A stretch of DNA of 64,000 nucleotides from Desulfosporosinus nitroreducens (lineage in GTDB: Bacteria; Bacillota; Desulfitobacteriia; Desulfitobacteriales; Desulfitobacteriaceae). How positions within the stretch are numbered: position 1 is the first letter of the stretch; each line of letters opens with the position of its first letter. This document shows positions 52,720 to 61,229 of the stretch, one piece after another. The notes under the pieces are model-generated. The model had not been told where the DNA came from. It saw only the letters and a program-made list of their open reading frames with translations, and ran no database searches. The stretch is from positions 111,532 to 175,531 of the forward strand of contig NZ_JAMHFY010000009.1 in assembly GCF_023897015.1 (NCBI RefSeq), written 5' to 3'. Position numbers and translations under genes: made by a program.

Positions 52720-53400
52720 TTTATCCTTATAAGTTGTTGTTAAATGCTCATGCTGTTCAAAAATTTCAAGTAATTTATCATCTATATTTTCCGAAAGTAA
52801 AAAATCATTAACATTATCAATATTATTTTCATCAAATTGCTGTTTGAATTTTTCTACACTTATTTGTTTAAAGCCGGCCTTTTGAAAAAGGTTATACCAT
52901 TCTGATTCGGTTAGTAATTGAGATATGCCATAAAATTCAACTATTGTTTTTAATTCTTCCTCAGAAAATGAATCTTCAAGTACCATTTCAATTGCAAGTA
53001 ATACACCATTTGGTTTAAGCACTCTTTTAAATTCCTGTATTGTTAAGGAGACATCTGTAAACGATGTTACAGATTCCGACAGGATAAAATCAAATAATCC
53101 ATCGTTAAAAGGTAAATTCTCACCACTTCCATACATAACATTAATAGGTAGGTGTAAGGATAAAAACCTTTGTTTTGCTTTTTTTAACATTGTATTATTT
53201 TTATCTAAAGCAGTAACAGAGCATCTGTACTTTTCTGCAATGTATGCAGATGTCTGACCTGTGCCACATCCAACGTCAAGAATTGACTTTTCCTGATCTA
53301 TAAATTCCCTTGATAAAATACCTTTCGTAAGTTGAAGGCCTCCGGGGTGAGCACCCCCAACTCCGAACGATGCCAAACAATCGAGATATGTGTAATTCAA
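52687..53400 (-). CDS. class I SAM-dependent methyltransferase
   Basis: 237 residues, Rossmann-fold methyltransferase: motif I ILDVGCGTGQTSAYIA, motif II TALDKNNTMLKKAK, SGENLPFNDGLFDFILSESV and motif III RVLKPNGVLLAIEMV. The N-terminal DCLASFGVGGAHPGGLQLT is typical of the arsenite-/small-molecule-methyltransferase-like group UbiE. Ribosome site weak (AAGGATGTGAC). Convergent with the truncated copper protein. Substrate unknown. Confidence 0.8.
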   Translation of the reverse strand: MNYTYLDCLASFGVGGAHPGGLQLTKGILSREFIDQEKSILDVGCGTGQTSAYIAEKYRCSVTALDKNNTMLKKAKQRFLSLHLPINVMYGSGENLPFNDGLFDFILSESVTSFTDVSLTIQEFKRVLKPNGVLLAIEMVLEDSFSEEELKTIVEFYGISQLLTESEWYNLFQKAGFKQISVEKFKQQFDENNIDNVNDFLLSENIDDKLLEIFEQHEHLTTTYKDKLGFCIFRCCV

Positions 53401-53579
53401 TTTCAGTCACATCCTTGTTGTTAAATAACTATATTATATTATGATAAAGAGGATAAATTGTCACTTTATGGTTTCTCTTATTCAAGTTGTTGGGTCTTAC
53501 AAGGAGGGGCTAAGAGCACGCAACATGTATTTATTGTTGCATATTGTATTAGACCAGATGTAAAGTTAGGGGTGCGTCT

Positions 53580-54362
53580 ATGAGCGTTATTAGAACAGAC
53601 AAGTGGTTAGTAGATTTATATGAACAACCAATTAAAATGTGCGAAAAGATAACAAGGTATTTTGATGGCGCTCAAGCTTACGAAATCTATGATTACTTAA
53701 CCCTACATGGAATGTATCATCCCTTCAAGAACGGGAACGAGCAAGTGAGAAAATTACAAGAAAATAAAGTATGGGAAATTGTACAAAATGAAAAACAACG
53801 ACTTCAAGAAATGTGGGAAGGGCCCAATGTCCCTGTCTTCATTTTCCCATCAAATACTAACAACCGGAAAATTAAAACGGATTTTAACGGAAAATCAGGC
53901 CTAGCCTTTAAAGATAAATTATTTTTATTCATTTCAAAAGATACCCTGGAAAAGGAAATAAGGTCATTATTTACTCATGAATACAACCATGTATGTCGGT
54001 TATTTAAATTTCAAAAAAGTGAAGAGGATTATTTATTGCTTGACACAATTATTTTGGAAGGGTTAGCTGAAAATGCAGTCCGTGAAAGATTTGGTGAAGA
54101 GTTTATAGCAACCTGGACATCTTATTACTCAACTGATGAGCTAGAGAAAATGTGGAACAACCTTGTACACCCAAACAGAAATATATTAAAAACTGATCGT
54201 AAACATCAAGACATATTATATGGATTATGTTCTTATCCCAAAATGGCGGGGTACTGTGTTGGATATTATTTAGTCAAGAAATATCTTGAAGCAAATAGCT
54301 TAACATCTAACGATCTACTTAATACCCCAACTGATAAGATAGCTCATTTAAAAATGACTTAG
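53580..54362 (+). CDS. DUF2268 (YjaZ-like) putative zinc protease
   Basis: 260 residues; metal motif HEYNH at residues 133-137 in LFTHEYNHVCRLF and a downstream Glu in ILEGLAENAVRE that completes a gluzincin-like site. Family members are predicted Zn-dependent proteases. Soluble, no signal peptide. GGGGTG upstream of the ATG. A strong terminator follows; single gene. Confidence 0.8.
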   Translation: MSVIRTDKWLVDLYEQPIKMCEKITRYFDGAQAYEIYDYLTLHGMYHPFKNGNEQVRKLQENKVWEIVQNEKQRLQEMWEGPNVPVFIFPSNTNNRKIKTDFNGKSGLAFKDKLFLFISKDTLEKEIRSLFTHEYNHVCRLFKFQKSEEDYLLLDTIILEGLAENAVRERFGEEFIATWTSYYSTDELEKMWNNLVHPNRNILKTDRKHQDILYGLCSYPKMAGYCVGYYLVKKYLEANSLTSNDLLNTPTDKIAHLKMT

Positions 54363-54404
54363 AAATTTGCAGATCAAATAATGAGAATGTCGTTCGGACA
54401 GATA

Positions 54405-54456
54405 GTTGAAAAGACCGAGGGCAAAACACAACCTCCGGTCTTTTCAACTTTTAAAA
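54405..54456 (+). terminator. terminator after DUF2268 gene
   Basis: GTTGAAAAGACCG / CGGTCTTTTCAAC, 13-bp stem, then TTTTAAAA. Confidence 0.8.
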
Positions 54457-54482
54457 TCTTTAAAAGTTTTACCAATATAAGA

Positions 54483-54737
54483 TTAGATAAAGAATAACGG
54501 AAGTAAAGCCAATGTGGCAATTGCACCTAATGCAATTCCTGCACCCCAACCAGGATAACCATACCAACCATAGCCGAAGCCACCCAAATCTCTAGTGCGA
54601 CTAAGCGGTTGTAAATATACGCTGTTATTGTCAACATCCCCAATAATACCTCTGTGAATTCTTCCGTCATGAGTTACGATTTCAACTGCTCTACCTCTGT
54701 ATCTTTGGCATAGAGAATAATAATCTCCGACTGACAT
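54483..54737 (-). CDS. small protein, Sm-like head plus hydrophobic tail
   Basis: 84 residues: RGRAVEIVTHDGRIHRGIIG and DVDNNSVYLQPL have the pattern of an Sm/Hfq-type strand pair, then a Gly/Tyr/Trp-rich link and a C-terminal membrane helix IALGAIATLALLPLFFI. Similar proteins occur in spore-formers without assigned function. GGAGGTGAC precedes the ATG. Confidence 0.55.
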   Translation of the reverse strand: MSVGDYYSLCQRYRGRAVEIVTHDGRIHRGIIGDVDNNSVYLQPLSRTRDLGGFGYGWYGYPGWGAGIALGAIATLALLPLFFI

Positions 54738-54896
54738 TTTGTCACCTCCATATCTTGAATATCTAATGAGCCATATGATAGTTTATGTATTGAATCTTAA
54801 ATTTGGTCCATTATTTTCCAAACACATAATAGAGACAATGTCTTCTCCAATGGTATAAATAGTCACCACTATAAATTCATCCAAGGGAGGAAAAAA

Positions 54897-55043
54897 ATGT
54901 ACGGAGTAGGTTATGGTGGATACGGTGGTTATGGAGGAGCATGTTGTCCAGCTCCTGTCGCCCCAGTTGCTGGAGTAGGGGTTGGTGCAGGAATTATTGC
55001 GATTGCTATTTTAATTCTTATCACTTTAGGAGTCATCTTCTAA
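54897..55043 (+). CDS. YjcZ-like peptide, third
   Basis: 48 residues: MYGVGYGGYGGYGGACCPAP, VAPVAGVGV... and membrane helix IIAIAILILITLGVIF, near-identical to the peptide at 50790 with an extra YGG unit. GGGAGG 7 bases upstream. Confidence 0.7.
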   Translation: MYGVGYGGYGGYGGACCPAPVAPVAGVGVGAGIIAIAILILITLGVIF

Positions 55044-55197
55044 AACTATACTGGCTATCATCCATTCAGGGTGGTAACCTTTAATTATTTGAAATTTTGG
55101 GGATGTTTTGTATGTAAAGTGGCAACCCGTTCTCACGTTTACGTCCATAAATCAATAAATTGTGTTATAAACACAATAGTGAGGAAGTTGATAATTG

Positions 55198-55596
55198 ATG
55201 AATAATTGTTTTACTTCTCCCCAATTCCTTCCCGGTTCAAATGTTATATCAATAGTTAATCACCCACCAGAAATCCACCCCGGAACTTCTGTTACCATAG
55301 TTAAACCTTGGTTTGGAAGTCTTTGTGCTGTTCAATTACCAGATGGCATGATTCATCGTTGGTTTGCGTGGTTTGAGTTAAGACCCCAGAACCCTTATCC
55401 AGGCAATCCTCTCTCCCCGGGTAGTTATGCTACAGTAATAGAATCAACGGGCCACGGCAAGCCACCTCATGTTCCTGTTGGAACTACGGTGCGAATTGTT
55501 AAATGTATCCCGAATACTATTTTTTACGATTTAATACTAAGCAATGGCGAATACCACAGATGGTTAGCTGAATTTGAGTTGGCAAAACCGATATAA
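55198..55596 (+). CDS. two-repeat SH3-like small protein, unknown
   Basis: 132 residues with two tandem halves: PGTSVTIVKPWFGSLCAVQL...IHRWFAWFEL and VGTTVRIVKCIPNTIFYDLI...YHRWLAEFEL. The repeated pattern GT-x-V-x-IVK ... HRW-x-A-x-FEL suggests two SH3-like beta barrels. GAGGAAG precedes the ATG by 10 bases. Not recognised further; surrounded by spore-type small genes. Confidence 0.6.
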   Translation: MNNCFTSPQFLPGSNVISIVNHPPEIHPGTSVTIVKPWFGSLCAVQLPDGMIHRWFAWFELRPQNPYPGNPLSPGSYATVIESTGHGKPPHVPVGTTVRIVKCIPNTIFYDLILSNGEYHRWLAEFELAKPI

Positions 55597-55621
55597 AAAA
55601 ATACCCCTCATCGGGGTATCT
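55595..55621 (-). terminator. terminator of the DUF1540 gene
   Basis: ATACCCC / GGGGTAT with a 5-base loop; on the minus strand followed by TTTTTTTAT. Confidence 0.75.
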
Positions 55622-55626
55622 CAATA

Positions 55627-55800
55627 CTATTTGTTACTCTTAAATGTTGTACAACAAGTACCGTCACTTGTTTCTGCTTTGCCATCTCCCATTGCGTTTA
55701 CTTCTAAACTATCAGCATGGCACATACGGCTTTTGTTATAGTGGCAATTTTCTACACCACATTTAACTTCCATTCTAGGGGCATCACCACAGCATCCCAT
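55627..55800 (-). CDS. DUF1540 Cys-rich protein
   Basis: 57 residues: MGCCGDAPRMEVKCGVENCHYN, CHADSLEVNA, TSDGTCCTTF. The pattern VKC-x4-C-x-YN-x4-C-x-A with a second CC is the metal-binding (probably zinc) DUF1540 domain common in Clostridia. ATG 55800 chosen for AAGGTGG 9 bases upstream. Single gene with terminator. Confidence 0.8.
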   Translation of the reverse strand: MGCCGDAPRMEVKCGVENCHYNKSRMCHADSLEVNAMGDGKAETSDGTCCTTFKSNK

Positions 55801-55854
55801 AATTTTCGCCACCTTTTAAAGTATACTTTATCATTTTGTCCATTATACTTTACA

Positions 55855-56052
55855 TTATTGAACCGGCATCATATTTTTTATCTCCTGCTGCAGCTGTGTT
55901 ACCTGTTGCATTTTAGAATCCCTCATCTGCATAAACATTTGCCTCATTTCAGGGTTCTGTATATCCATCATATACTTGTTATAACTCATTTGATTCATCA
56001 TTTCAGTATGAAGAATGTCATTTAACATGTGCATATTCATCATTTTATCCAT
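55855..56052 (-). CDS. Met-rich small helical protein
   Basis: 65 residues with 18 or so Met: MDKMMNMHMLNDILHTEMMN, then MSYNKYMMDIQNPEMRQMFM. Resembles spore-coat CotF-like or ferritin-like half domains. ATG 56052 lies 9 bases after GGAGG. Last gene of a minus-strand run with the next entries; methionine abundance could bind copper, inference only. Confidence 0.55.
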   Translation of the reverse strand: MDKMMNMHMLNDILHTEMMNQMSYNKYMMDIQNPEMRQMFMQMRDSKMQQVTQLQQEIKNMMPVQ

Positions 56053-56068
56053 GCCTATATTCCTCCAA

Positions 56069-56269
56069 TTAAACAATAGCCATATCCGTCATTTTTTGGG
56101 AAATGGACTTAAAATTATTTCTCGCAGACATTTCCATTCCTTTAAGCATGTTTTGCATATTCGGGTCAGTCATCTGCTGCGACATTTGTGCATATTTCTG
56201 AGCGGTCATTTCCTCCATATCTTGCATTTCTTTTAAAGCGTTATTGATAATTTCCTGTTCAGTTAACAT
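56069..56269 (-). CDS. small coat-F-like helical protein
   Basis: 66 residues, helical: MLTEQEIINNALKEMQDMEE, MTAQKYAQMSQQMTDPNMQN. The phrase ALKEMQDMEEMTAQKYA... resembles the N-terminal helix of spore coat F/ferritin-like proteins. GGAAGGGAT upstream. 16 bp before the next gene, probably one operon with the DUF421 genes. Confidence 0.55.
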   Translation of the reverse strand: MLTEQEIINNALKEMQDMEEMTAQKYAQMSQQMTDPNMQNMLKGMEMSARNNFKSISQKMTDMAIV

Positions 56270-56285
56270 CCTTATCCCTTCCTTT

Positions 56286-56993
56286 CTATTTACTTAATGA
56301 GCAATATATATTTCCTGAGCCGTCTATCGTGGCAAGATATACTTTCTTAAAATCAGCCGTACCAAACTTAAGTATCTGCTCTTTTAGCCAATTTTTATCA
56401 TATCCCAACTTCTTAAGGTTCTTATCGAGTACTTTTCCATCATTTACAAGGATTATAGGCAAACCACTTTCCACGGTTTTTATGTTTAAGTCAGCTGCTG
56501 TTACAGGTAAGTGGTCTGACTTTTTTAGAACGCTAATTCGCCCACTCGTTTCATGTATAGCCATTTCTACTTCACTTAAGTTTGCTACATCAGATTCTCT
56601 AAGCTGTGCAAGTAAAAGCTCAATATTCATCAAAGATTTAAACATTGTCTTTTTCTGTATTTGCCCTCCTGCCACAAGTACTTCTGCTCTTCCTATTACC
56701 ACTTCCGCAAAAGTCCTGGACTTAACAGCAAGGAATGATATGAGATAGTGCATAAGGTAGATTGTAACTGCTGCTGTTATTGTATTTATAAAATTTATTT
56801 TAGGGTCAAACAAAGGAGATGCAATCAGTCCTCCCATCATCCAGAAAAACGTAAAATCAAACCCTGCATACTGCCCGCCGGATCTTTGAGGAAGAAATTT
56901 GCTTGCAATATAAAGCATAACACCTACGATTAAAGTTCTAACTGCAAAACCGGAAGCACTCAACTCTTCTACAGAGTTCCATATACCTTCCAA
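56286..56993 (-). CDS. DUF421 (YetF-like) membrane protein, second
   Basis: About 235 residues: two to three N-terminal helices (VRTLIVGVMLYIASKF, AAVTIYLMHYLISFLAV) and a cytosolic YetF domain with GRAEVLVAGGQIQKKTMFKS and ADLNIKTVESGLPIILVNDGKV. TTG 56993 with AAAGGTGG upstream is preferred over GTG 57014. Together with its neighbour it forms a tandem pair; such pairs are common in spore-formers, next to spoVA or coat genes. Confidence 0.8.
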   Translation of the reverse strand: MEGIWNSVEELSASGFAVRTLIVGVMLYIASKFLPQRSGGQYAGFDFTFFWMMGGLIASPLFDPKINFINTITAAVTIYLMHYLISFLAVKSRTFAEVVIGRAEVLVAGGQIQKKTMFKSLMNIELLLAQLRESDVANLSEVEMAIHETSGRISVLKKSDHLPVTAADLNIKTVESGLPIILVNDGKVLDKNLKKLGYDKNWLKEQILKFGTADFKKVYLATIDGSGNIYCSLSK

Positions 56994-57006
56994 TGTATCA
57001 CCACCT

Positions 57007-57705
57007 TTAAACACTTACATGTACTATTCCATCACTTTCCAATAGTGCCACGAACACATCTTTAATCTGAATGATTCCTTTTTCCTTCAGCTTACCGTCA
57101 AGCCAGTTAAAGTCATGTCCAACCATTCTAAGATTCTCGTTTTGAACCTTGCCATCATAAATTAACACTGTCGGAACACTTACATTTTTTATAGGCAGCT
57201 TCATTTGTTTTCTTGTAACCGGAAGTTGTGAAGCTTTTTTTATTACATTTATCTTTCCTGAAGGTTCTACTATAGCAAGCTCTACTTCTGATAAGTTAAA
57301 AATATTTTTTACCCGAAGTTGCCCCATAAGGTTATCAATGGTTATCCTTGAATCCAACATATTTTTCTTTATAATTTGACCATTTTGAACCAATACAGTT
57401 GCGTGTCTATCAATAACCCGTGGAAATTTTACATCCAGGTATGACAAAAAAATATTAATTGCAGCATACAATATCACGATGAGCAATCCTGCCGCAAGAG
57501 AAGCTTCCGGATTTACCATTCTTACTGCTGCCAAACTTACAATTCCCGCTGCCACAAGGTAATTATGCCCCGTATGTATTGCAATCTGTCTTTGACGCAT
57601 GAATCTTGTCGCAATTATAAGGGCTAAATACAGTAATATAGCTCTAATAGAAAATGCCCAAAATGGAAGTTCTTTAGATCCGTTCCATATGTCATTCCAA
57701 GTCAT
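57007..57705 (-). CDS. DUF421 (YetF-like) membrane protein, first
   Basis: 232 residues, same architecture: helices at about 17-35 and 60-90, then DRHATVLVQNGQIIKKNMLD, NLSEVELAIVEPSGKINVI and VPTVLIYDGKV. GGAGG 8 bases before the ATG. Stop overlaps the next gene's start region, so the two are coupled. Function not established. Confidence 0.8.
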   Translation of the reverse strand: MTWNDIWNGSKELPFWAFSIRAILLYLALIIATRFMRQRQIAIHTGHNYLVAAGIVSLAAVRMVNPEASLAAGLLIVILYAAINIFLSYLDVKFPRVIDRHATVLVQNGQIIKKNMLDSRITIDNLMGQLRVKNIFNLSEVELAIVEPSGKINVIKKASQLPVTRKQMKLPIKNVSVPTVLIYDGKVQNENLRMVGHDFNWLDGKLKEKGIIQIKDVFVALLESDGIVHVSV

Positions 57706-57791
57706 AGCTTACCTCCATCTTTACCAACTTGCTTTTTTAACACCAGGTATCCATAAACTTCTCAAACATTTAAATTTTAGCCAGTTCTGTT

Positions 57792-57920
57792 TCAAAATAT
57801 TCTATAAGCATATTGTTTAGCATTAAAAAATCGAGTGAACTCCCCACCACATTTGGGACAACTATTTGTGCCAATTTGGTTCGCTACTTCAGCTTTCCTT
57901 TTATGTATACCTTCGGACAT
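57792..57920 (-). CDS. 42-residue zinc-finger-like peptide, doubtful
   Basis: MSEGIHKRKAEVANQIGTNS then CPKCGGEFTRFFNAKQYA. One CxxC only and no ribosome site, so this could be a fragment of a larger zinc-ribbon protein. Confidence 0.35.
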   Translation of the reverse strand: MSEGIHKRKAEVANQIGTNSCPKCGGEFTRFFNAKQYAYRIF

Positions 57921-58370
57921 GCTGAGTTCTGACTTTTCTATTACGCGGGTCACCCGTGAGCGGATAATCTGTCATCCTATTTCTAATAGCTCGTAAAACT
58001 GCAAACACTTTCTATAGCCTGAATTCTCCTTTATTCTGTAAAAACCCTGCCAACAACTGTTCCTTTTTACAATATTCTTTAAATTACACTCTATCAGCAC
58101 AGACCTTCTGCTTGATAATCTATCTTGCATAGCTTACTCTACGTAAACCATAACACTCAGCTCGGACAATTATATGTGAAAAAGGAGCGAAGCCTAAGAT
58201 CCCTTAGTTTCGCTCCCAGTAATCCCTGCATAGCTTAGTCTAGTCGTTTTTATTTATTTTCCGTTTTGTATATAACAAACAGCAACGGCTCCTTCTTCTT
58301 CCATGCATTGCTGACCGGTACTGAAGTAAGTAATCGTTCCCTCTTTGTAGCCTTTCCATATGTGAACCGG
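57921..58370. other. gene-free stretch with a minus-strand terminator
   Basis: GGAGCGAA (58184-58191) / TTCGCTCC (58209-58216) with TTTTTC on the minus side is a terminator with no gene assigned to it. GTTTTGTATATAACAAA (58265-58281) is shared with the flank of toxin copy 1 (13110). Confidence 0.45.
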
Positions 58371-58526
58371 TTGCATATTTTACAATTCATGGGTATAATA
58401 TAAGAAAAGGACTGACATGTTGGAAGCACGCCAGCCCAGCAGATTGTCTAACCGAAGGGTTAGCCCGAATTAGAGGTTATAAGAAATAACCGCATTCCTT
58501 GGCGGGGGCGGTTATTTCTTCTTTAT
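58371..58526 (+). ncRNA. antisense antitoxin RNA, copy 3
   Basis: Promoter TTGCAT (58371-58376), 17 bases, TATAAT (58394-58399); terminator stem GAAATAACCGC / GCGGTTATTTC (58483-58518) then TTCTTTAT. Its end overlaps the toxin 3' end. Confidence 0.65.
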
Positions 58527-58589
58527 GATCAAAACAACGAGTGTTGCAAATGCAATCATGAGATACATCGCCTCAACCATTGAGATCAT
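58512..58589 (-). CDS. holin-like type I toxin peptide, copy 3
   Basis: Same 25-residue peptide as copy 1 (MISMVEAMYLMIAFATLVVL, IIKKK), with the ribosome site GGGGGTGG and the minus-strand extended -10 TGCTATAAT upstream. Confidence 0.75.
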   Translation of the reverse strand: MISMVEAMYLMIAFATLVVLIIKKK

Positions 58590-58850
58590 CCTACCACCCC
58601 CTTTCTGAAGGGTGTGGCTAACCGTCCCTCGACAACCTGTTACAGATATTATAGCATAATCTTCCAGACAATAAGATGAAACTTTTCTCTGACTATTCAC
58701 AGAGTTCAGGCCGCCTCCTAAAACGAGGCGGCCTGATTTGTTCCGCTGCCAAAGATTCAAGTTGAAGGACTCTGTTCCTCACACCGATGCAAATAGTTGA
58801 ACGGAAATATTGGCTACCAATCAATTTGTTCTGGGTAGATGTCCTCTGGC

Positions 58851-59053
58851 GTCAATCAGTCAATAGCATCGGTATTATATGATGAAACAAGATGGATTTA
58901 ATTGGCACTTGAAGCAGATTCCCAGAAAAACCCCTACTAGACAGGTGAATCCTCAAGGATTATTTTGCCAAAAGGAAATATCATTCGCTAAAACGAATTA
59001 ACTCCTGTCCTACGGATCAAAAATAAGCCGCAATAGAAAGAGAGAGTGACTAC
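58851..59053. other. intergenic region before RCC1 gene
   Basis: About 58918-58954 resembles the MATE pseudogene end (GATTCCCAGAAA...AGACAGGTGA at 9748-9788), another small copied fragment. Ribosome site GAGAGTG near the end. Confidence 0.35.
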
Positions 59054-60094
59054 TTGAAAAAGAATAAAGGATTCTTTGCACTCATGATAATTGTTTTTAT
59101 GTTGTCTTCACTATTTACTGAACAGCCAGCCTATGGAGTTACCCATAGTTTCATCGCGGCATCAGGTGGCTCACAGTCTATGCTGGCTCTTAACTCAGAC
59201 GGAACCGTCTGGGGTTGGGGAATCAATCAAAATGGACAAATCGGAGACGGCTCTACGGATACAAGACCCTATCGAGTGAAAGTTACAGGACTGGCAGATG
59301 TTAAAGCCATTGCTTCCGGTTCCACACATTCGGTTGCTCTTCAAAGGGACGGTGAAGTTTTTACCTGGGGCTCGAACTTTAGTGGTGAATTAGGAAACGG
59401 AACCCTTAAAGAAAGCTATCACCCTGTCAAAGTAACCGGTTTGTCAGACGTAAAAGCTGTTTCTGCCGGCAGTTTGTTTACTGTGGCATTAAAAAATGAC
59501 GGAACCGTCTGGGCTTGGGGAAAAAACCATAGCGGTCAATTAGGGGATGGAACGATAACTTCTCGAACCAGTCCGATTCAAGTTCCAGGGCTAACTGCGG
59601 TCAAAATGATTTCCGCTGGAGTTCGTAACACAATCGCCTTACGCCAAGACGGTACGGTTTGGGTTTGGGGGATCGATTTCACTAAACCCATGGATCAGCC
59701 GACAGATCTAGGTTATCATCTTAATTTAAGCCCTGTTACCGTTCCCAACCTAACCGATGTCCAAGGAATTGCCGCCGGTCCAAGCAGTTATCTCATCATA
59801 ACCACTGAAGGCTCCATGTTAACCTGGGGTTTTAACCACGGGACATTGGGAGATGGCACAGCCAATAACCGCACAACACCCAGCCCTGTAGTGGACTCCC
59901 TTCTTCATGACAATATGCGACTTGCCGGTTATGACTTAATTGATACTTCTATAGCTATTTCTCAAAAAACCTTTCCTGTTACTCACAGCGCAGATGCCGT
60001 ACTGTTAGCCACCGGTTATAATTTTCCGGATGCTTTAGCCGGAGCAAGCCTCGGAGTGCTGGAAAATGCTCCGCTTTTACTGTTTTCCTTCTAA
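59054..60094 (+). CDS. secreted RCC1-repeat protein, cut within its CWB2 repeat
   Basis: 346 residues. Signal peptide MKKNKGFFALMIIVFMLSSL...AYG (TTG start). Five RCC1 repeats (about 35-290), each with SAG...T-x-AL-x-DGTVW-x-WG and GQLGDGT. Then the start of a cell-wall-binding repeat 2: LAGYDLIDTSIAISQKTFPV and LLATGYNFPDALAGASLGVL, broken off after ENAPLLL. Normally three such repeats anchor the protein, so the gene is truncated; the break meets the copied antitoxin leader at about 60087. Exported propeller of unknown ligand. Confidence 0.8.
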   Translation: MKKNKGFFALMIIVFMLSSLFTEQPAYGVTHSFIAASGGSQSMLALNSDGTVWGWGINQNGQIGDGSTDTRPYRVKVTGLADVKAIASGSTHSVALQRDGEVFTWGSNFSGELGNGTLKESYHPVKVTGLSDVKAVSAGSLFTVALKNDGTVWAWGKNHSGQLGDGTITSRTSPIQVPGLTAVKMISAGVRNTIALRQDGTVWVWGIDFTKPMDQPTDLGYHLNLSPVTVPNLTDVQGIAAGPSSYLIITTEGSMLTWGFNHGTLGDGTANNRTTPSPVVDSLLHDNMRLAGYDLIDTSIAISQKTFPVTHSADAVLLATGYNFPDALAGASLGVLENAPLLLFSF

Positions 60095-60098
60095 ATTG

Positions 60099-60153
60099 GA
60101 AAATATGGGAATACTACATATTGAACAACTGTTTAGGGGCTGATATGATATGG
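60099..60153 (+). repeat. antitoxin 5' leader module, copy 2
   Basis: Matches 7643-7694 (GAAAAT..GG..ATACTA..TATTGAACAAC.GTTT...GAT..GATATGGA). It joins directly to the truncated surface-protein gene. Confidence 0.7.
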
Positions 60154-60392
60154 ATAAGGAAGAAAAGGATAAGGTTAGTAAGGAGGAAAATGAAATGTCT
60201 CTTCCATTGAATAAAACTCGAAAACCTTCATTTTCTGATTTTGTTTCTCAACATCGTGATAAAATCCAAGAATTATCTGATGCAAATTGGCCAAAGAATT
60301 CTGAAGGCGAATATGTAATAACAAAAGATGATCCTTGGCGACAAGAACATGAGTGGGACGAACTCTATAAGGAGTTAAAGCGGCAAAAGTGA
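60150..60392 (+). CDS. putative antitoxin with shared leader
   Basis: 80 residues. The first 15 codons (MDKEEKDKVSKEENE) copy the leader of the PIN antitoxin in length and character and include an internal AAGGAGG before a second ATG (60195). The body, LPLNKTRKPSFSDFVSQHRD and TKDDPWRQEHEWDELYKELK, is unrelated to the PIN antitoxin. Antitoxin role is inferred from the shared leader and a possible toxin remnant behind it. Confidence 0.5.
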   Translation: MDKEEKDKVSKEENEMSLPLNKTRKPSFSDFVSQHRDKIQELSDANWPKNSEGEYVITKDDPWRQEHEWDELYKELKRQK

Positions 60393-60522
60393 AATTCTTT
60401 CAACCAAAGTCACTAGACATGATCCAAGAGCTACTGATCGGTATGATACCCCTATTCAGTATTGGAAGAAGCAAATCTCAAGCATCCATCAACAGCAAGA
60501 GTATCAAAGACAGTTCCTCTAA
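60388..60522 (+). pseudogene. possible toxin remnant
   Basis: A frame without start reads EILSTKVTRHDPRATDRYDT then PIQYWKKQISSIHQQQEYQR to TAA 60522. It follows the antitoxin-like gene with 5-base overlap. The fold is not recognised. Confidence 0.3.
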
Positions 60523-60665
60523 AGTTATCAAACTTTATTCACTTTATTGGTAGGGCCAATTTCAATGATCTATTGAAAATTCAAGAAATTTATACAGAAT
60601 TTTTCTTTAAACATATGTAAGATCTCTCAAGGGTCTTTTTCCAATATTGGTTGACATGCCACAAT
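60523..60665. other. gene-free stretch
   Basis: AT-rich, nothing recognised. Confidence 0.3.
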
Positions 60666-60872
60666 GTTCATGAATCTTCCAGGGATCACCAAATATTTCA
60701 AAACAATACTAAAAGGGCGCCAATCAGTCAATAGATCTGCTTGGCGCCCTTTCAAGCTATAATTCTTATAGCTTGAACAACCTTCTAATTTCTTGTCCAA
60801 CCATCTAACTTCCAGAACGATTTAAACGTTCTGGCTTTTTATTCTGGACTCATCGTCGAAGCTGAATCAAAC
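60666..60872. repeat. dispersed intergenic repeat, long copy 2
   Basis: Same sequence and hairpins as 15038-15265, including CCAGAACG / CGTTCTGG with CTTTTTATT. Substitutions in the first hairpin are compensated or harmless (TGCTTGGCGCCCTTT here). Confidence 0.75.
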
Positions 60873-61028
60873 GCAGCGAATTGCGGACAAAAAATCGCCC
60901 CACACATCCATAGTGTGAGGATAGCTTTTTCTGATTCGACAGGCACCGATGCTCCTAGGGGGCCCCTAACATCATGCAATTTATATATTATACTATGCAA
61001 TGTAAGGAGAAATAAGGGGAAAAATAAT

Positions 61029-61229
61029 ATGAAAAACAAACGAATGAAAATCGCTCGTATGGAATGCGATATGAAGCAAGAAGATTTAGCAAAGGCTGTT
61101 GGTGTTACAAGGCAGACTATTGGATTAATAGAGGCAGGAGACTATAACCCAACGCTAAATTTGTGTATTGCGATCTGCAAAGCATTGAACAAAACACTAA
61201 ATGATTTATTTTGGGAGGAATCAGTATGA
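61029..61229 (+). CDS. XRE-family regulator of DUF6773 gene
   Basis: 66 residues: MKIARMECDMKQEDLAKAVG, VTRQTIGLIEAGDYNPTLNL, CIAICKALNKTLNDLFW. This is the compact YgzD/YozG-like HTH type that ends in 'LNDLFW'. The site AAGGGGAAA lies before the ATG. Its stop overlaps the start of the downstream membrane protein gene by 4 bases, so the two form an operon. Confidence 0.85.
   Translation: MKNKRMKIARMECDMKQEDLAKAVGVTRQTIGLIEAGDYNPTLNLCIAICKALNKTLNDLFWEESV

Larger units (their letters stand above)
58355..58850. repeat. type I toxin-antitoxin cassette, copy 3
   Basis: Almost identical to copy 1 over 13140-13561 and, beyond its right hairpin (CAGGCCGCCTC...), shares the tail GCTACCAATCAATTTGTTCT with copy 2. 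Confidence 0.85.
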
